Positions 43,618 to 52,592 of a stretch of DNA of 64,000 nucleotides are shown piece by piece. How positions within the stretch are numbered: position 1 is the stretch's first letter; every line of letters starts with the position of its first letter. This DNA comes from JAOAPY01 sp038237475 (GTDB lineage Bacteria; Acidobacteriota; Blastocatellia; Pyrinomonadales; Pyrinomonadaceae): the NCBI GenBank assembly GCA_038237475.1, contig JBBRYS010000011.1, forward strand, positions 114,784 through 178,783, written 5' to 3'. The translations under genes and the position numbers were made by a program. The notes under the pieces are model-generated. The model saw nothing but the letters and a program-made list of their open reading frames with translations, had not been told where the DNA came from and did not search any database.

Positions 43618-43646
43618 TTGACTTGATGCGCCCGCCTGGATACTTC
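43618..43646 (+). promoter_or_regulatory. Candidate sigma-70-type promoter for ackA
   Basis: TTGACT at 43618-43623 and TACTTC at 43641-43646 are 17 bp apart and about 60 bp before the ackA ATG. The -10 is weak. A small TGACCG/CGGTCA hairpin lies just upstream at 43562-43579 and could be an operator. Confidence 0.3.
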
Positions 43647-43706
43647 ACAGTATGGATATTCGCCGGGCGAACGATACAAATGGAAACAAACAGCAACACA
43701 TAAGTT

Positions 43707-44954
43707 ATGAATATCTTAGTGCTCAACTGTGGTAGTTCATCGGTCAAGTTCCAATTGATCGCAACCGATCTTGACCAGATATCTCAGAATAACGAACAAC
43801 GCCTGGCGCGAGGCATCATCGAGCGCATTGGCGGTGAGGCGATTATCACGCTCGAGACGGAAGGACGCGGCACAGAACGCTCAACCGCTTCGCTGCGCGA
43901 TGTGCGGGCAGCCATCGAACTGATTCTTCGCTGGGCAAGTTCCGATGCCTCGGGGATCAGCGCCATTACGAGTCTGGCGGACATTCAGGCGGTCGGTCAT
44001 CGCGTGGTACATGGCGGTGAGAGTTTTACTCATTCCGCGCTGATCACGCCGGAGGTCCTGCGTGGCATCGAAGAGTGCATTGATCTGGCGCCGCTGCACA
44101 ACCCGGCAAACATTAAAGGGATTGCAGCAGCGCGCGACATCCTCGGACCGGGCGTGCCGCAGGTAGCTGTCTTTGATACTTCATTCCATCAGACGCTGCC
44201 CGAGCATGCCTATCTCTACGCTTTGCCTTATCAGTACTATCGCCGCCACCGTATTCGCCGTTACGGCTTTCACGGTACGTCGCATCGCTATGTTGCCTAC
44301 CGATATCGGCAACTGTTAGGCGTCCCGCGCGATCAGGTAAATATCATTACGCTTCATCTGGGCAATGGTTGTTCGGCGGCGGCGATTCGCGGTGGTAATT
44401 CAGTTGATACTTCGATGGGTTTTACGCCGCTCGAAGGTCTGGTCATGGGGACTCGTTCCGGCGATCTTGATCCGGCTATCATCGATTTCGTGGCCAGCAA
44501 AGAAGGTCTCTCGGCGCACGAAGTTGAAACTGTGCTCAACACACAATCGGGGCTGATTGGCATTTCCGGAATGACCAATGACATGCGCGAACTGCTGGCT
44601 GAAGCGCGCGAGAATAATGATCGCCGGGCCCGTCTGGCTATTGAGATATTCTGCTATCGCGCTCGGAAATACATTGGCGCATACCTGGCCGCGCTGGGCA
44701 ATGCGGATGCGATTGTGTTTGCCGGAGGCATCGGCGAAAACTCCCCGGAAGTCCGCGTTTTGATCTGCGAGGGATTACAGTTTATGGGACTCGAGTTGGA
44801 TGCAGAGCGCAACCAGGCACAAACGGACGGAAGTGAGGGTTTGATCAGCCGCGACGGTTCACGCTTGGCGGCCTATGTGATTCCGACCGACGAAGAATTA
44901 TTGATCGCCCGCGATACCGTGCGCTGCGTGAGCGGTGCGTCGCAGCGTTACTAG
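43707..44954 (+). CDS. ackA: Acetate kinase
   Basis: 415 residues. It starts MNILVLNCGSSSVKFQLI, the phosphate-binding motif of the acetokinase family. HRVVHGGE, FDTSFHQTLPEHAYLYALP, RRYGFHGTSHRY, NIITLHLGNGCS, DTSMGFTPLEG and FAGGIGENSPEVR are all intact. It interconverts acetate plus ATP and acetyl phosphate. No pta is adjacent. The gene is followed by a decayed P-type ATPase remnant. Confidence 0.96.
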   Translation: MNILVLNCGSSSVKFQLIATDLDQISQNNEQRLARGIIERIGGEAIITLETEGRGTERSTASLRDVRAAIELILRWASSDASGISAITSLADIQAVGHRVVHGGESFTHSALITPEVLRGIEECIDLAPLHNPANIKGIAAARDILGPGVPQVAVFDTSFHQTLPEHAYLYALPYQYYRRHRIRRYGFHGTSHRYVAYRYRQLLGVPRDQVNIITLHLGNGCSAAAIRGGNSVDTSMGFTPLEGLVMGTRSGDLDPAIIDFVASKEGLSAHEVETVLNTQSGLIGISGMTNDMRELLAEARENNDRRARLAIEIFCYRARKYIGAYLAALGNADAIVFAGGIGENSPEVRVLICEGLQFMGLELDAERNQAQTDGSEGLISRDGSRLAAYVIPTDEELLIARDTVRCVSGASQRY

Positions 44955-44966
44955 ACGAAAATCTAA

Positions 44967-45648
44967 TTGGTTAACGCGATAGATCCCCCGATGTTCGCAA
45001 CTCTCGGGTGGCCGGTTGGCATTATCGAAGGGCGCAAGTCTTTCGGCAACGTGATGAAATATCTGCTGATGGGGACGAGTTCCAACTTCGGCAACATGTT
45101 CAGCATGGCAGTTGCCGCGATATTTTTGCCGTATCTGCCGATGCTGCCAACGCAAATTTTTCTCAATAATTTTCTGTATGATTTAGCTCAGGTTACTATC
45201 CCCACCGACAGAGTTGATCGGACGTTCGATTCACAAACCGCAGCGTTGGAATGTGAAGATGATTCGCGACTTCATGCTTTACATTGGGCCCCTCAGCTCG
45301 ATTTATGACTTTCTAACCTTCTTTGCGTTGCTGCGAATCTTTCACGCTTCGGAACAATTTTTTCACAGCGGCTGGTTTGTCGAATCACTGGCCAGCCAGA
45401 CTCTCGTGATTTTTTTGATTCGCACCGCCGGCAATCCCTTCCGCAGCAGACCAAGCCTGGCGCTGACGCTGACAACGATTGCCGTTGTGGTCTTTGGTAC
45501 AGTGCTGCCTTTTACATCGCTTGGAAGGCTGCTTGGTTTTACACCTCTGCCTTGAGGCTTCCTATTGTTCATTGCAGGCGCCACCGGCTCTTACCTGGTG
45601 CTCGTTGAAATGGTCAAGCGCAAGTTGATGCGACGATTACAAACCTAA
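44967..45648 (+). pseudogene. mgtA: Decayed C-terminal remnant of a magnesium-translocating P-type ATPase
   Basis: Frame 1 from about 45021 reads IIEGRKSFGNVMKYLLMG, TSSNFGNMFSM and LPMLPTQIFLNNFLYDLAQ, the C-terminal transmembrane region of MgtA-type ATPases. Near 45212-45230 the frame shifts, and the continuation IHKPQRWNVKMIRDFML to RLLGFTPLP is in the next frame. An in-frame TGA at about 45553 is followed by more family-like sequence (GFLLFIAGATGSYLVLVEMVKRK) to a TAA at 45648. The N-terminal catalytic domains are missing. One truncation, one frameshift and one nonsense mutation make this a pseudogene. Confidence 0.88.
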
Positions 45649-46108
45649 GTTGCGTACAGGTAACCATTTTCCACTGGTAATCAAGGGAAGAATGGTGATT
45701 CGGAGACTAAGGCAAACCCGCTGGAACTGACACGGACGCAATTCGAACTCGAACAAGCAGGATTTCCTGGCACGTCGTCCCCAACTTCGCTACAATCTCC
45801 GCCTTTCCAGTACTGCCTTCTGAAGAGAAATTTCTTCAATCGGTGGGGTGTTCCGTCATTAATAATTTATGATTTTGCCTACACGTTTGGAGTAACATCC
45901 CGCCGGCGCCGAAAAAAGAGCCGTTCTGCTAAAGCAATTTAGTCGCATCAACGAATTGTTTCCAACATGGGATCGCGATTGGAACGGGTGAGTTTTCCCT
46001 GGTGCACGATACCAAACTCGAATGGAAAGCGTTGAGAAGATCCAACACATCAACCCCAGTCACCTGCTTAAAGGGTTCTGCCCGCTGCAGGAATGAGTTT
46101 GCCAGAGA
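45649..46108. other. Intergenic region, no gene recognised
   Basis: About 460 bp between the P-ATPase remnant and the kinase gene. No family-like coding frame. It may hold the kinase promoter. Confidence 0.45.
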
Positions 46109-48616
46109 ATGAACAAAGAACTATCAGCCAACACCGCGCTTTCGCATTACCGCATCGTGTCTAAAGTAGGCGCGGGCGGAATGGGCGAGGTGTACCTGGC
46201 GGAGGATATGAAGCTCAATCGCAAAGTTGCGCTGAAGATTCTCCCGGCCGACGTCGCTGCGAATCGCGAACGCATGGAGCGCTTCGTCCGCGAAGCAAAG
46301 TCAGCTGCAGCCCTTAATCATCCGCACATCGCTCATGTCTATGAAATCGGCGAGAGCGAGGGCCGGCACTTCATAGCAATGGAGTTCATTGATGGCGAAA
46401 CCCTGAGTCACAGGATCCATCGTGACCGCGCTCCACTCTCGAAGCTGCTGAAGTATCTGAATCAGGTGGCGGAGGGGTTAGCGAAAGCGCATGCTGCCGG
46501 AATCGTTCACCGCGATCTCAAGCCCGACAACATCATGATCACGCGTGATGATTATGCGAAGGTCCTGGACTTCGGCCTGGCCAAACTCATCGAGCCAGAA
46601 AAAACCTTTGGGTACAAAGAGAGTGATTCGAGTGAAATAGCAACCGCTGTCATGCAGCAACCAGGTGGACAGCATTCGACGCCGGGAATGGTGATGGGCA
46701 CGATCGGCTACATGTCTCCGGAGCAGGCAAGTGGCCGAGTGCACGAGATCGATCAGCGCTCGGACATTTTTTCTTTCGGCTGCATTCTCTTCGAGGTGGT
46801 CACGGGTCAGAAGCCGTTTCAGGGAAAGGACGCGCTTGATTCGCTGCACAAGATCGTGCACGCACCGACACCGCAGTTGAAAGATGTGAACCCACTCGCT
46901 CCCGATGATTTGCAGCGCATGGTTCGCCGGTGTCTGGCAAAGGAACCAGAGAAGCGTTATCAGTCGATCAAGGAATTGGCAATTGAAATCGACGACCTGG
47001 TGCAGGAGCTAAAGGGCCACCAGGAATCTGAGTATACCAGTCAGCTCCCGTCATCAGCTGCTGCATCGACCTCAGGGGCCGCGCGTAATGATCACCTGCA
47101 ACCATACGCGACGGCGAATGGTTCCAATCAAACTCCCACATATAAATATTTATTAACGGGCTTATTGATTCTGATGCTCGCAGTCGGCGGATTCCTGGGA
47201 TACAAATACTTTGGTACCACCAAACAAATCGAATCGATCGCCGTGATGCCGTTTGTGAACGATAGTGGCAATGCCGATGTCGAATACCTTTCCGATGGCA
47301 TGACCGAGACGCTGATCAGCAGTTTATCGCAACTGCCAAACCTGAATGTGAAAGCGCGTTCGTCGGTCTTTCGTTACAAAGGGAAAGCGACTGATGCCAA
47401 AACCGTCGGCAGAGAGCTAAACGTGCAGGCGATCCTGAACGGGCGTGTCGTGCAGCGAGGCGACCAACTAATACTGAGTTTGGAACTGGTTGATGTGCTG
47501 ACCGAAAATGCGATCTGGAGCCAGCAATACAACCGTCAGCAGACCGATCTCGTTGCTTTGCAGAGTGAAATCGCCCGCGATGTTTCCAGCAAACTCAAAT
47601 TGAAACTGTCTGGTGCTGACGAGCAAATGCTGAACAAGACATATACGACCAGCCCTGAGGCTTACCAACTGTATCTGAAGGGCCGATTCCACTGGAATAA
47701 GCTAACGCCGGATGACCTGCACAAGAGCATCGGCTTCTTTCAGCAGGCAATCGACAAGGATCCCGCTTTCGCCCTGGCTTACGTAGGACTCTCAGACACT
47801 TATATGCTGCTCGGTATTCCCGATGTAATGCTTGGCGTGATTCCGCCGCAGGAATCAGTACAGAAAGCCAGACACGCGGCTGAAAAGGCGTTGGAGATAG
47901 ATCCCATGCTGGCCGAGGCTTTCGCCTCCCGCGCCCATGTTAAATGGAAGGAGCGCGACTGGACCGGAGCGGATGAGGATTTCAAACGCAGCATCGCGCT
48001 GAATGGTAACTATTCCAACGCTCATCGCTTCTACTCTATTTACCTCGTTTGCATGGGCCGGTCAGAAGAAGGGCTTAGCGAGGTCAAACGGGCCGAGGAG
48101 TTGGAACCTCTTTCGGTATCGGTAAAGGCTCACGTTGCCGCTATCCTCTATTTTTCGCGGCGCTATGACGAGGCCATTGAAGCCGCAAAGAAGGCGGTCG
48201 AACTGGACAGTTCAGCGCCGATAGCCCATCAGCGTCTGGGAGGGGCATACGAACAGAAAGGAATGTTCCCTGAGGCTATCGCCGAGTTTAAGAAAGCAGT
48301 GGACGGCTCAAACCGCGTACAACTAGCCGTTTCGTCTCTTGCACATGCATTTGCCCTTGCAGGCAAGCGTGATGAGGCTGAGAAGCTCCTGGTTGAACTC
48401 AACGAACGTTCCAACAGCCAGTACGTTTCCTCATTTCTAATCGCAGAGGTCTACGTAGCTTTGAGGGACAAGGAAACGGCGCTCAAATTCCTGGACAAAG
48501 CCTTTGCGGAGCGCAGCATCGATCTCGTCCTCGCGAAAGCTGATCCGCGGCTTGACCCGTTGCGCGACGACCCGCGATTCAAGGATTTGCTGAAACGGTT
48601 GAATCTCCCGGAATGA
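46109..48616 (+). CDS. Ser/Thr protein kinase with TolB/FlgO-like and TPR C-terminal part
   Basis: 835 residues. The N-terminal Hanks kinase (about 14-300) has VGAGGMGEVYLA, the ATP Lys43 in VALK, HRDLKPDN (Asp135, Asn140), DFG (Asp153) and GTIGYMSPEQASG. A single TM helix (YLLTGLLILMLAVGGFLGY) is near 350. Outside the membrane a TolB-N/FlgO-like domain reads IAVMPFVNDSGNADVEYLSDGMTETLISSLSQ. TPR-like helical repeats follow (EAYQLYLKGRFHWNKLTP, VGLSDTYMLLGIPD, RRYDEAIEAAKKAVELD). This kinase-TM-TolB-TPR layout is common in Acidobacteria. The signal and the targets are unknown. Confidence 0.92.
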   Translation: MNKELSANTALSHYRIVSKVGAGGMGEVYLAEDMKLNRKVALKILPADVAANRERMERFVREAKSAAALNHPHIAHVYEIGESEGRHFIAMEFIDGETLSHRIHRDRAPLSKLLKYLNQVAEGLAKAHAAGIVHRDLKPDNIMITRDDYAKVLDFGLAKLIEPEKTFGYKESDSSEIATAVMQQPGGQHSTPGMVMGTIGYMSPEQASGRVHEIDQRSDIFSFGCILFEVVTGQKPFQGKDALDSLHKIVHAPTPQLKDVNPLAPDDLQRMVRRCLAKEPEKRYQSIKELAIEIDDLVQELKGHQESEYTSQLPSSAAASTSGAARNDHLQPYATANGSNQTPTYKYLLTGLLILMLAVGGFLGYKYFGTTKQIESIAVMPFVNDSGNADVEYLSDGMTETLISSLSQLPNLNVKARSSVFRYKGKATDAKTVGRELNVQAILNGRVVQRGDQLILSLELVDVLTENAIWSQQYNRQQTDLVALQSEIARDVSSKLKLKLSGADEQMLNKTYTTSPEAYQLYLKGRFHWNKLTPDDLHKSIGFFQQAIDKDPAFALAYVGLSDTYMLLGIPDVMLGVIPPQESVQKARHAAEKALEIDPMLAEAFASRAHVKWKERDWTGADEDFKRSIALNGNYSNAHRFYSIYLVCMGRSEEGLSEVKRAEELEPLSVSVKAHVAAILYFSRRYDEAIEAAKKAVELDSSAPIAHQRLGGAYEQKGMFPEAIAEFKKAVDGSNRVQLAVSSLAHAFALAGKRDEAEKLLVELNERSNSQYVSSFLIAEVYVALRDKETALKFLDKAFAERSIDLVLAKADPRLDPLRDDPRFKDLLKRLNLPE

Positions 48617-48711
48617 ACTCGGCGATGATGGATGCTTTTGAGCAAGAACTCGGCAACAGGGACTATTTCGAATGCGACATCCTATAGATCAATGCTCGAT
48701 TGGGGGAAATA

Positions 48712-50178
48712 ATGAGTAAGAGTTTTTCTGATTCACCTGGCATCCGCAAAGCGATTGACCGTGCCCTCTTCTTGGGCCTGACGGTCCTGACCTGTGCATT
48801 GTTTCTTTGGGGGCCCATAGTTAAGGGCCAGAACATCGAATGGCCCCAGTTTCGTGGACCGGAATCGAATCCTGTGGGAGCGCATGCGCGGCTGGCCGAA
48901 CGCTGGTCAAAGAAGGAGAACGTCGAGTGGGTGCAGTCAATCCCCGGACGCGGGTGGTCGTCACCAATCGTTACCGGCGGCAAGGTCTACTTGACCAGCG
49001 TCACCACTGAAGGCAAATCAAAGCCTCCTCAGATCGGGACCGAGTACAGTAACGAGTACGCAGCGGAGCTGGAAAAGCAAGGTCTCTCGATGGACAAAAT
49101 TCTGGAGCGAGTGACCGAACGTGACATTGAACTGCCAAAAGAGGTCAAGCTTCATTACTTTCTTTATTGCCTGAACGTCAAGAGCGGCAAGGTCGAGTGG
49201 CAGCAGGAGTTTTACACAGGACAACCACCGGGCGGACGTCACCGCAAGAACAGCTTTGCGTCAGAAAGTCCGGTGACAGATGGAAAGTTCATCTATGTAT
49301 ATATTGGCAACCTGGGTTTGTGGGCCTATGACTTAAAGGGGAAGCTCGCTTGGACCACATCGCTCGAAGCAAATCCGATTTACCTTGACTTCGGAACTGG
49401 TAGTTCACCGGCGTTGGCGGGGAACCTGGTGGTGATCACCACTGATAACGAGAAGCAACAGTACATCGCGGCATTCGACAAACTGACCGGCAGGCAGGTC
49501 TGGCGCACAAACAGGGATCTGGGCGGCAAGGGACCGCGGTCTGGCTGGGTGACGCCATTTGTTTGGCGGCATGCGCTGCGCACCGAGATTGTGACTGTAG
49601 GACCGGGCATGGCGGTGAGTTACGATTTGGCGGGTAAAGAAATTTGGCGTTTGGCGGGAATGGCCCAGGCACCTATCCCTATGCCCTTCGCCTACGAAGG
49701 ACTGCTATACATCGACGCTGGACGCGGTGGTCCGATGGTGGCGGTCCGTCCTGGCGCTGCGGGCGATGTTTCGCTTGCGAATGACGAGCGCTCCAATGTG
49801 TTTGTGGTTTGGTCCCAGCCGCGCGCCGGGACGTACCTCCCCTCACCAGTGGCTTATCAGGGTGCTATCTATACACTCACCGAAACGGGTATCCTGAGCC
49901 GTTTTGAAGCGAAGACCGGAAAGCTCACTTACAAGACCCGGATTGACCCGGAGGCGACTGCATTTACCACCTCGCCGTGGGCCTACAACGGCAAGCTGTT
50001 CTGCCTGAGTGAGGAAGGCCAGACGTTTGTGATCGCGACCGGCGAGAACTTTCAGCTCTTGCACGTGAATCCACTTGATGAAATGGCACTGGCATCGCCG
50101 GCCATAGTGGGCGAGCGATTGTTGGTGCGCACTGAGACCAGGCTTTATTCCATCCGTCGTGGAAAAGGAGCTTCGTAA
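48712..50178 (+). CDS. PQQ-type beta-propeller repeat secreted protein
   Basis: 488 residues from ATG 48712 (GGGGGAAATA upstream); an ATG at 48700 is also in frame. A hydrophobic signal (LFLGLTVLTCALFLWGPIV) is followed by WPQFRGP, the usual start of secreted PQQ-like propellers of planctomycetes and acidobacteria. Propeller strands with W motifs are visible: LNVKSGKVEWQQEF, YDLKGKLAWTTSL, FDKLTGRQVWRTNRDL and YDLAGKEIWRLAG. PQQ binding itself is not shown; many such proteins act as scaffolds. It starts 95 bp after the kinase gene. Confidence 0.85.
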   Translation: MSKSFSDSPGIRKAIDRALFLGLTVLTCALFLWGPIVKGQNIEWPQFRGPESNPVGAHARLAERWSKKENVEWVQSIPGRGWSSPIVTGGKVYLTSVTTEGKSKPPQIGTEYSNEYAAELEKQGLSMDKILERVTERDIELPKEVKLHYFLYCLNVKSGKVEWQQEFYTGQPPGGRHRKNSFASESPVTDGKFIYVYIGNLGLWAYDLKGKLAWTTSLEANPIYLDFGTGSSPALAGNLVVITTDNEKQQYIAAFDKLTGRQVWRTNRDLGGKGPRSGWVTPFVWRHALRTEIVTVGPGMAVSYDLAGKEIWRLAGMAQAPIPMPFAYEGLLYIDAGRGGPMVAVRPGAAGDVSLANDERSNVFVVWSQPRAGTYLPSPVAYQGAIYTLTETGILSRFEAKTGKLTYKTRIDPEATAFTTSPWAYNGKLFCLSEEGQTFVIATGENFQLLHVNPLDEMALASPAIVGERLLVRTETRLYSIRRGKGAS

Positions 50179-50268
50179 TCGCGCCAATCGTTTCGATACA
50201 CTGTAGCTTCATTTTCAGCGGGCAGGCCGGCCGCTCTCTTTCAGACCTCAGTTCCAGTGACTGGGATT

Positions 50269-50454
50269 ATGGACGATCGAGATAATTTCGTAACCAGCCA
50301 TGACGGCCAACAGTTTCTAATCAATAACCTTGCTGACGAGACGACTGCGCATTCACTTACACTTGTTCTTAATTTGGCAGCGGATCTAGAAAAAATATTT
50401 TTGAAAAGCCGCCTGAGCAATGGTCGAGTTTTGCTAGTCGCTGATTGCGTTTGA
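50269..50454 (+). pseudogene. Remnant of a TolB-like propeller C-terminal tail
   Basis: The frame reads NFVTSHDGQQFLINNLADETT and LTLVLNLAADLEK. This matches the familiar C-terminal tail of acidobacterial kinase-TolB propeller proteins, which ends DG-RFL-N-x-E--x-P-TLV-NWTA-LKK. Here the expected NWTA has become NLAA, nothing precedes it, and it lacks a ribosome site. It is a decayed fragment of a lost kinase or propeller gene. Confidence 0.6.
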
Positions 50455-50654
50455 GGACTAGTCTACTGACGAGCGTTCCTAACTTCCGGTCCACTGACTA
50501 AGGCGCCCGTTAGGAGTTGCTCACGACAGCCAAAGTATTGCCCAAACTGCCCAATTGGTTGTAGATTATGGCCGCTCACTTTCACTAGGTTGCACGCTGA
50601 CACCCAAAACGGCATTCACTTAATAAGTGCCGCCACATCAAAAAGGAGCCCACC
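50455..50654. other. Region upstream of the EACC1/caspase island
   Basis: About 200 bp with no gene. It contains a 13-bp palindrome (50617-50629) and AAGGAG before the first ATG of the island. No consensus promoter was clear. Confidence 0.4.
50617..50629. promoter_or_regulatory. 13-bp palindrome before the EACC1/caspase operon
   Basis: CACTT-AAT-AAGTG is a perfect inverted repeat 25 bp before the ATG at 50655. Flanking GGC and GCC can extend the stem with a bulge. It could be a repressor site or an mRNA hairpin close to the ribosome site. Confidence 0.45.
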
Positions 50655-51020
50655 ATGGCTGTCACCCTCTCGATGATCTCTGAGCTCGAGCCTGAGCGTG
50701 TCCACGAACTGACGGTTGATCTCTGCAGGACGATCAATGCTGAGACTGAGATTGCGGCTCAATTGCCGGCTTCTGAAGGACCGGCGGAGGGGAACAAGGG
50801 AGACGTCGTCACTATTGGAACGATTGTTCTCGCACTGATTGGCAGCGGCGGGGTGGCGGCTTCCTTAATTGGCGTCTTGAAAAGTTATGTCGAGAGAGAC
50901 CGGACCTTCGCTGTGGAACTGAAGCGCCCGGATGGAACGAAGCTGAAGCTCAACAGCGAAAACCTCAGCTCGGATCAGATGGACAAGACCGTTAAATTGG
51001 TCAAAGACTTCGCGGGTTAA
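50655..51020 (+). CDS. EACC1-like small membrane protein (effector-associated constant component)
   Basis: 121 residues. A soluble N-terminal segment (LEPERVHELTVDLCRTIN) is followed by one TM-like stretch (VVTIGTIVLALIGSGGVAASLIGVL, about residues 52-76). A short beta unit with FAVELKRPDGTKLKLNSENLS ends with a helix (MDKTVKLVKDF). Helix-TM-basic beta hairpin with 'DG-x-x-L' is how the effector-associated constant component of predicted bacterial conflict systems looks. The domain name comes from recalled family descriptions, not a search. It is five bp upstream of a caspase-like protease, the expected partner. AAAAAGGAG precedes its ATG. Confidence 0.72.
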   Translation: MAVTLSMISELEPERVHELTVDLCRTINAETEIAAQLPASEGPAEGNKGDVVTIGTIVLALIGSGGVAASLIGVLKSYVERDRTFAVELKRPDGTKLKLNSENLSSDQMDKTVKLVKDFAG

Positions 51021-51025
51021 TCCTG

Positions 51026-52573
51026 ATGAGCGGAGATCGCTATGCTGTCCTCATAGGGAACAACGAGTTTCCCAAAAACTGGAAGCTGCTGCCTCGGCTG
51101 CGTTGTCCTTTGAATGATGTTGAAGGTCTGCGCCGGGTGCTCGCTGCAAAAGAGCATGGCGCCTTCATCACGCCTGTCGTGCTGAAGAATGAGCAGGCGC
51201 ACGTAGTTCTTCAGGAGGTCAGCCGGGCGTTAAAGCGTGCGGACAAAAACGACCTCGTGCTGATTTACTACTCAGGTCACGGCAAGCTGAATTCCAGGGG
51301 TCGTCTGCACCTCGCGACTGTCGATACCGACTTGGCCAATCTCGAGCCTACCTCAGTTCCCGTAAACATCTTTCGCGACTACTTCGACGAATCGCCCTCC
51401 AGAAAAATCGTTTTGATCCTGGACTGCTGTTACAGCGGCCAGGCCGGCCGGGACCTGGTTAAGGGCGATGTCAAAGATCAGTTGGCAGTGGTATTCGGAG
51501 GCGATGATAGTCGCGGAACATATGTGCTGTCGGCTTCTTCGGCGGTGCAGGTGGCCACCGAAAAAGAGGGCGACCAGTACAGCCTGCTAACAAAGTACCT
51601 GGTGGAAGGAATTGAAAAGGGCTTGGCTGACTTCGATGATGATGGCGAGGTCAGTGTCGACGATCTTTATCGGTACGCCACCGAGCAGATGCGGGAAGTT
51701 AGCTCCCAGGCGCCGATGAAAACTGCGCTGAATGTGCAGGGAGGCGATTTAGTGCTGGCGCGAACGGGCAAGCAGAAGGGGGACAGGCGAGCCGATCAGA
51801 TCAGAGCAGTTCTTTACGCTCGCAAGCAGTTTCGCGATCGTTACATCCTAATGGGTCTGACTGCCGGCGGCGCGTTGGGAGCAGGCGTCGGGCTGTTTTT
51901 CCTGCGGACGCTCATCGGGCTGACGATGGAGTTGGGAGGGACTGGGCCTGCCAGGGCCTTGAATGCTTTTTTCGTCGCATTGGTTTTGGGAGCCGCGCTG
52001 ACATTTGGAATGGCCCTCCCGAATCAATTGTGGAAGGGAGAGGAAGAAACCAAAAAAAAAGAAGGGGCTGGCTGGGCGTCTGTCTTTCAATCTCGCGGTG
52101 CTTGGGGGATTTTGTTTGGCACGCTAGGGTTTGGGATCGCGCAAACTGTTCTGTCTCTGATAATCGGCGCGCCATCTATCAAAACCATTTTGTGGGCGCT
52201 GGGAACTACGCTGGTAGCCGGTGCGGCCCTTTCGGTTTCTCTGTGGAACCAACCTCAAGCGGGTTGGAAGCTCGGCTGGCTTGGGTGGGCATGGCGGATT
52301 TCGTTTGCCGCCATTTTATTTGCACTCGCCCAGTTGCCTTACTCATTTCGGAGGTTAGACGGCACGGGCTTCATGCTGACCTGGGGCTTCGCCTTTTACC
52401 GTGATAAATTCGCTTTTTTGGATCAGCTTTCCCCTCAATTTGCTTCGCCCGCTCGACTGGCAACGCTTGATGCTGCACTTCTAGGAGCGACAATGATGAC
52501 CTTCATGACGATTGGAATTGCCAAGGCTGGGGATTGGCTAATCAGGTGGCTCAAGGTGATTGAGACTGACTAA
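51026..52573 (+). CDS. Caspase-like (C14) protease with C-terminal membrane domain
   Basis: 515 residues. The N-terminal caspase-fold domain (1-260) starts YAVLIGNNEF. The catalytic His85 is in YYSGHG and Cys135 in LILDCCYSG, so the dyad looks intact. DFDDDGEVSVDDLYRYA (about 202-218) resembles a calcium-binding acidic loop. A basic linker follows, then about six hydrophobic helices (near 275, 312, 360, 388, 420 and 490). Bacterial caspase-like proteases are Arg/Lys-specific and serve in abortive infection and cell-death systems. Fusion to a multi-helix membrane domain suggests membrane-tethered activation. It is preceded by EACC1 and followed by a lipoprotein. Confidence 0.88.
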   Translation: MSGDRYAVLIGNNEFPKNWKLLPRLRCPLNDVEGLRRVLAAKEHGAFITPVVLKNEQAHVVLQEVSRALKRADKNDLVLIYYSGHGKLNSRGRLHLATVDTDLANLEPTSVPVNIFRDYFDESPSRKIVLILDCCYSGQAGRDLVKGDVKDQLAVVFGGDDSRGTYVLSASSAVQVATEKEGDQYSLLTKYLVEGIEKGLADFDDDGEVSVDDLYRYATEQMREVSSQAPMKTALNVQGGDLVLARTGKQKGDRRADQIRAVLYARKQFRDRYILMGLTAGGALGAGVGLFFLRTLIGLTMELGGTGPARALNAFFVALVLGAALTFGMALPNQLWKGEEETKKKEGAGWASVFQSRGAWGILFGTLGFGIAQTVLSLIIGAPSIKTILWALGTTLVAGAALSVSLWNQPQAGWKLGWLGWAWRISFAAILFALAQLPYSFRRLDGTGFMLTWGFAFYRDKFAFLDQLSPQFASPARLATLDAALLGATMMTFMTIGIAKAGDWLIRWLKVIETD

Positions 52574-52592
52574 GAAGAAGGAGACTAAGCAC

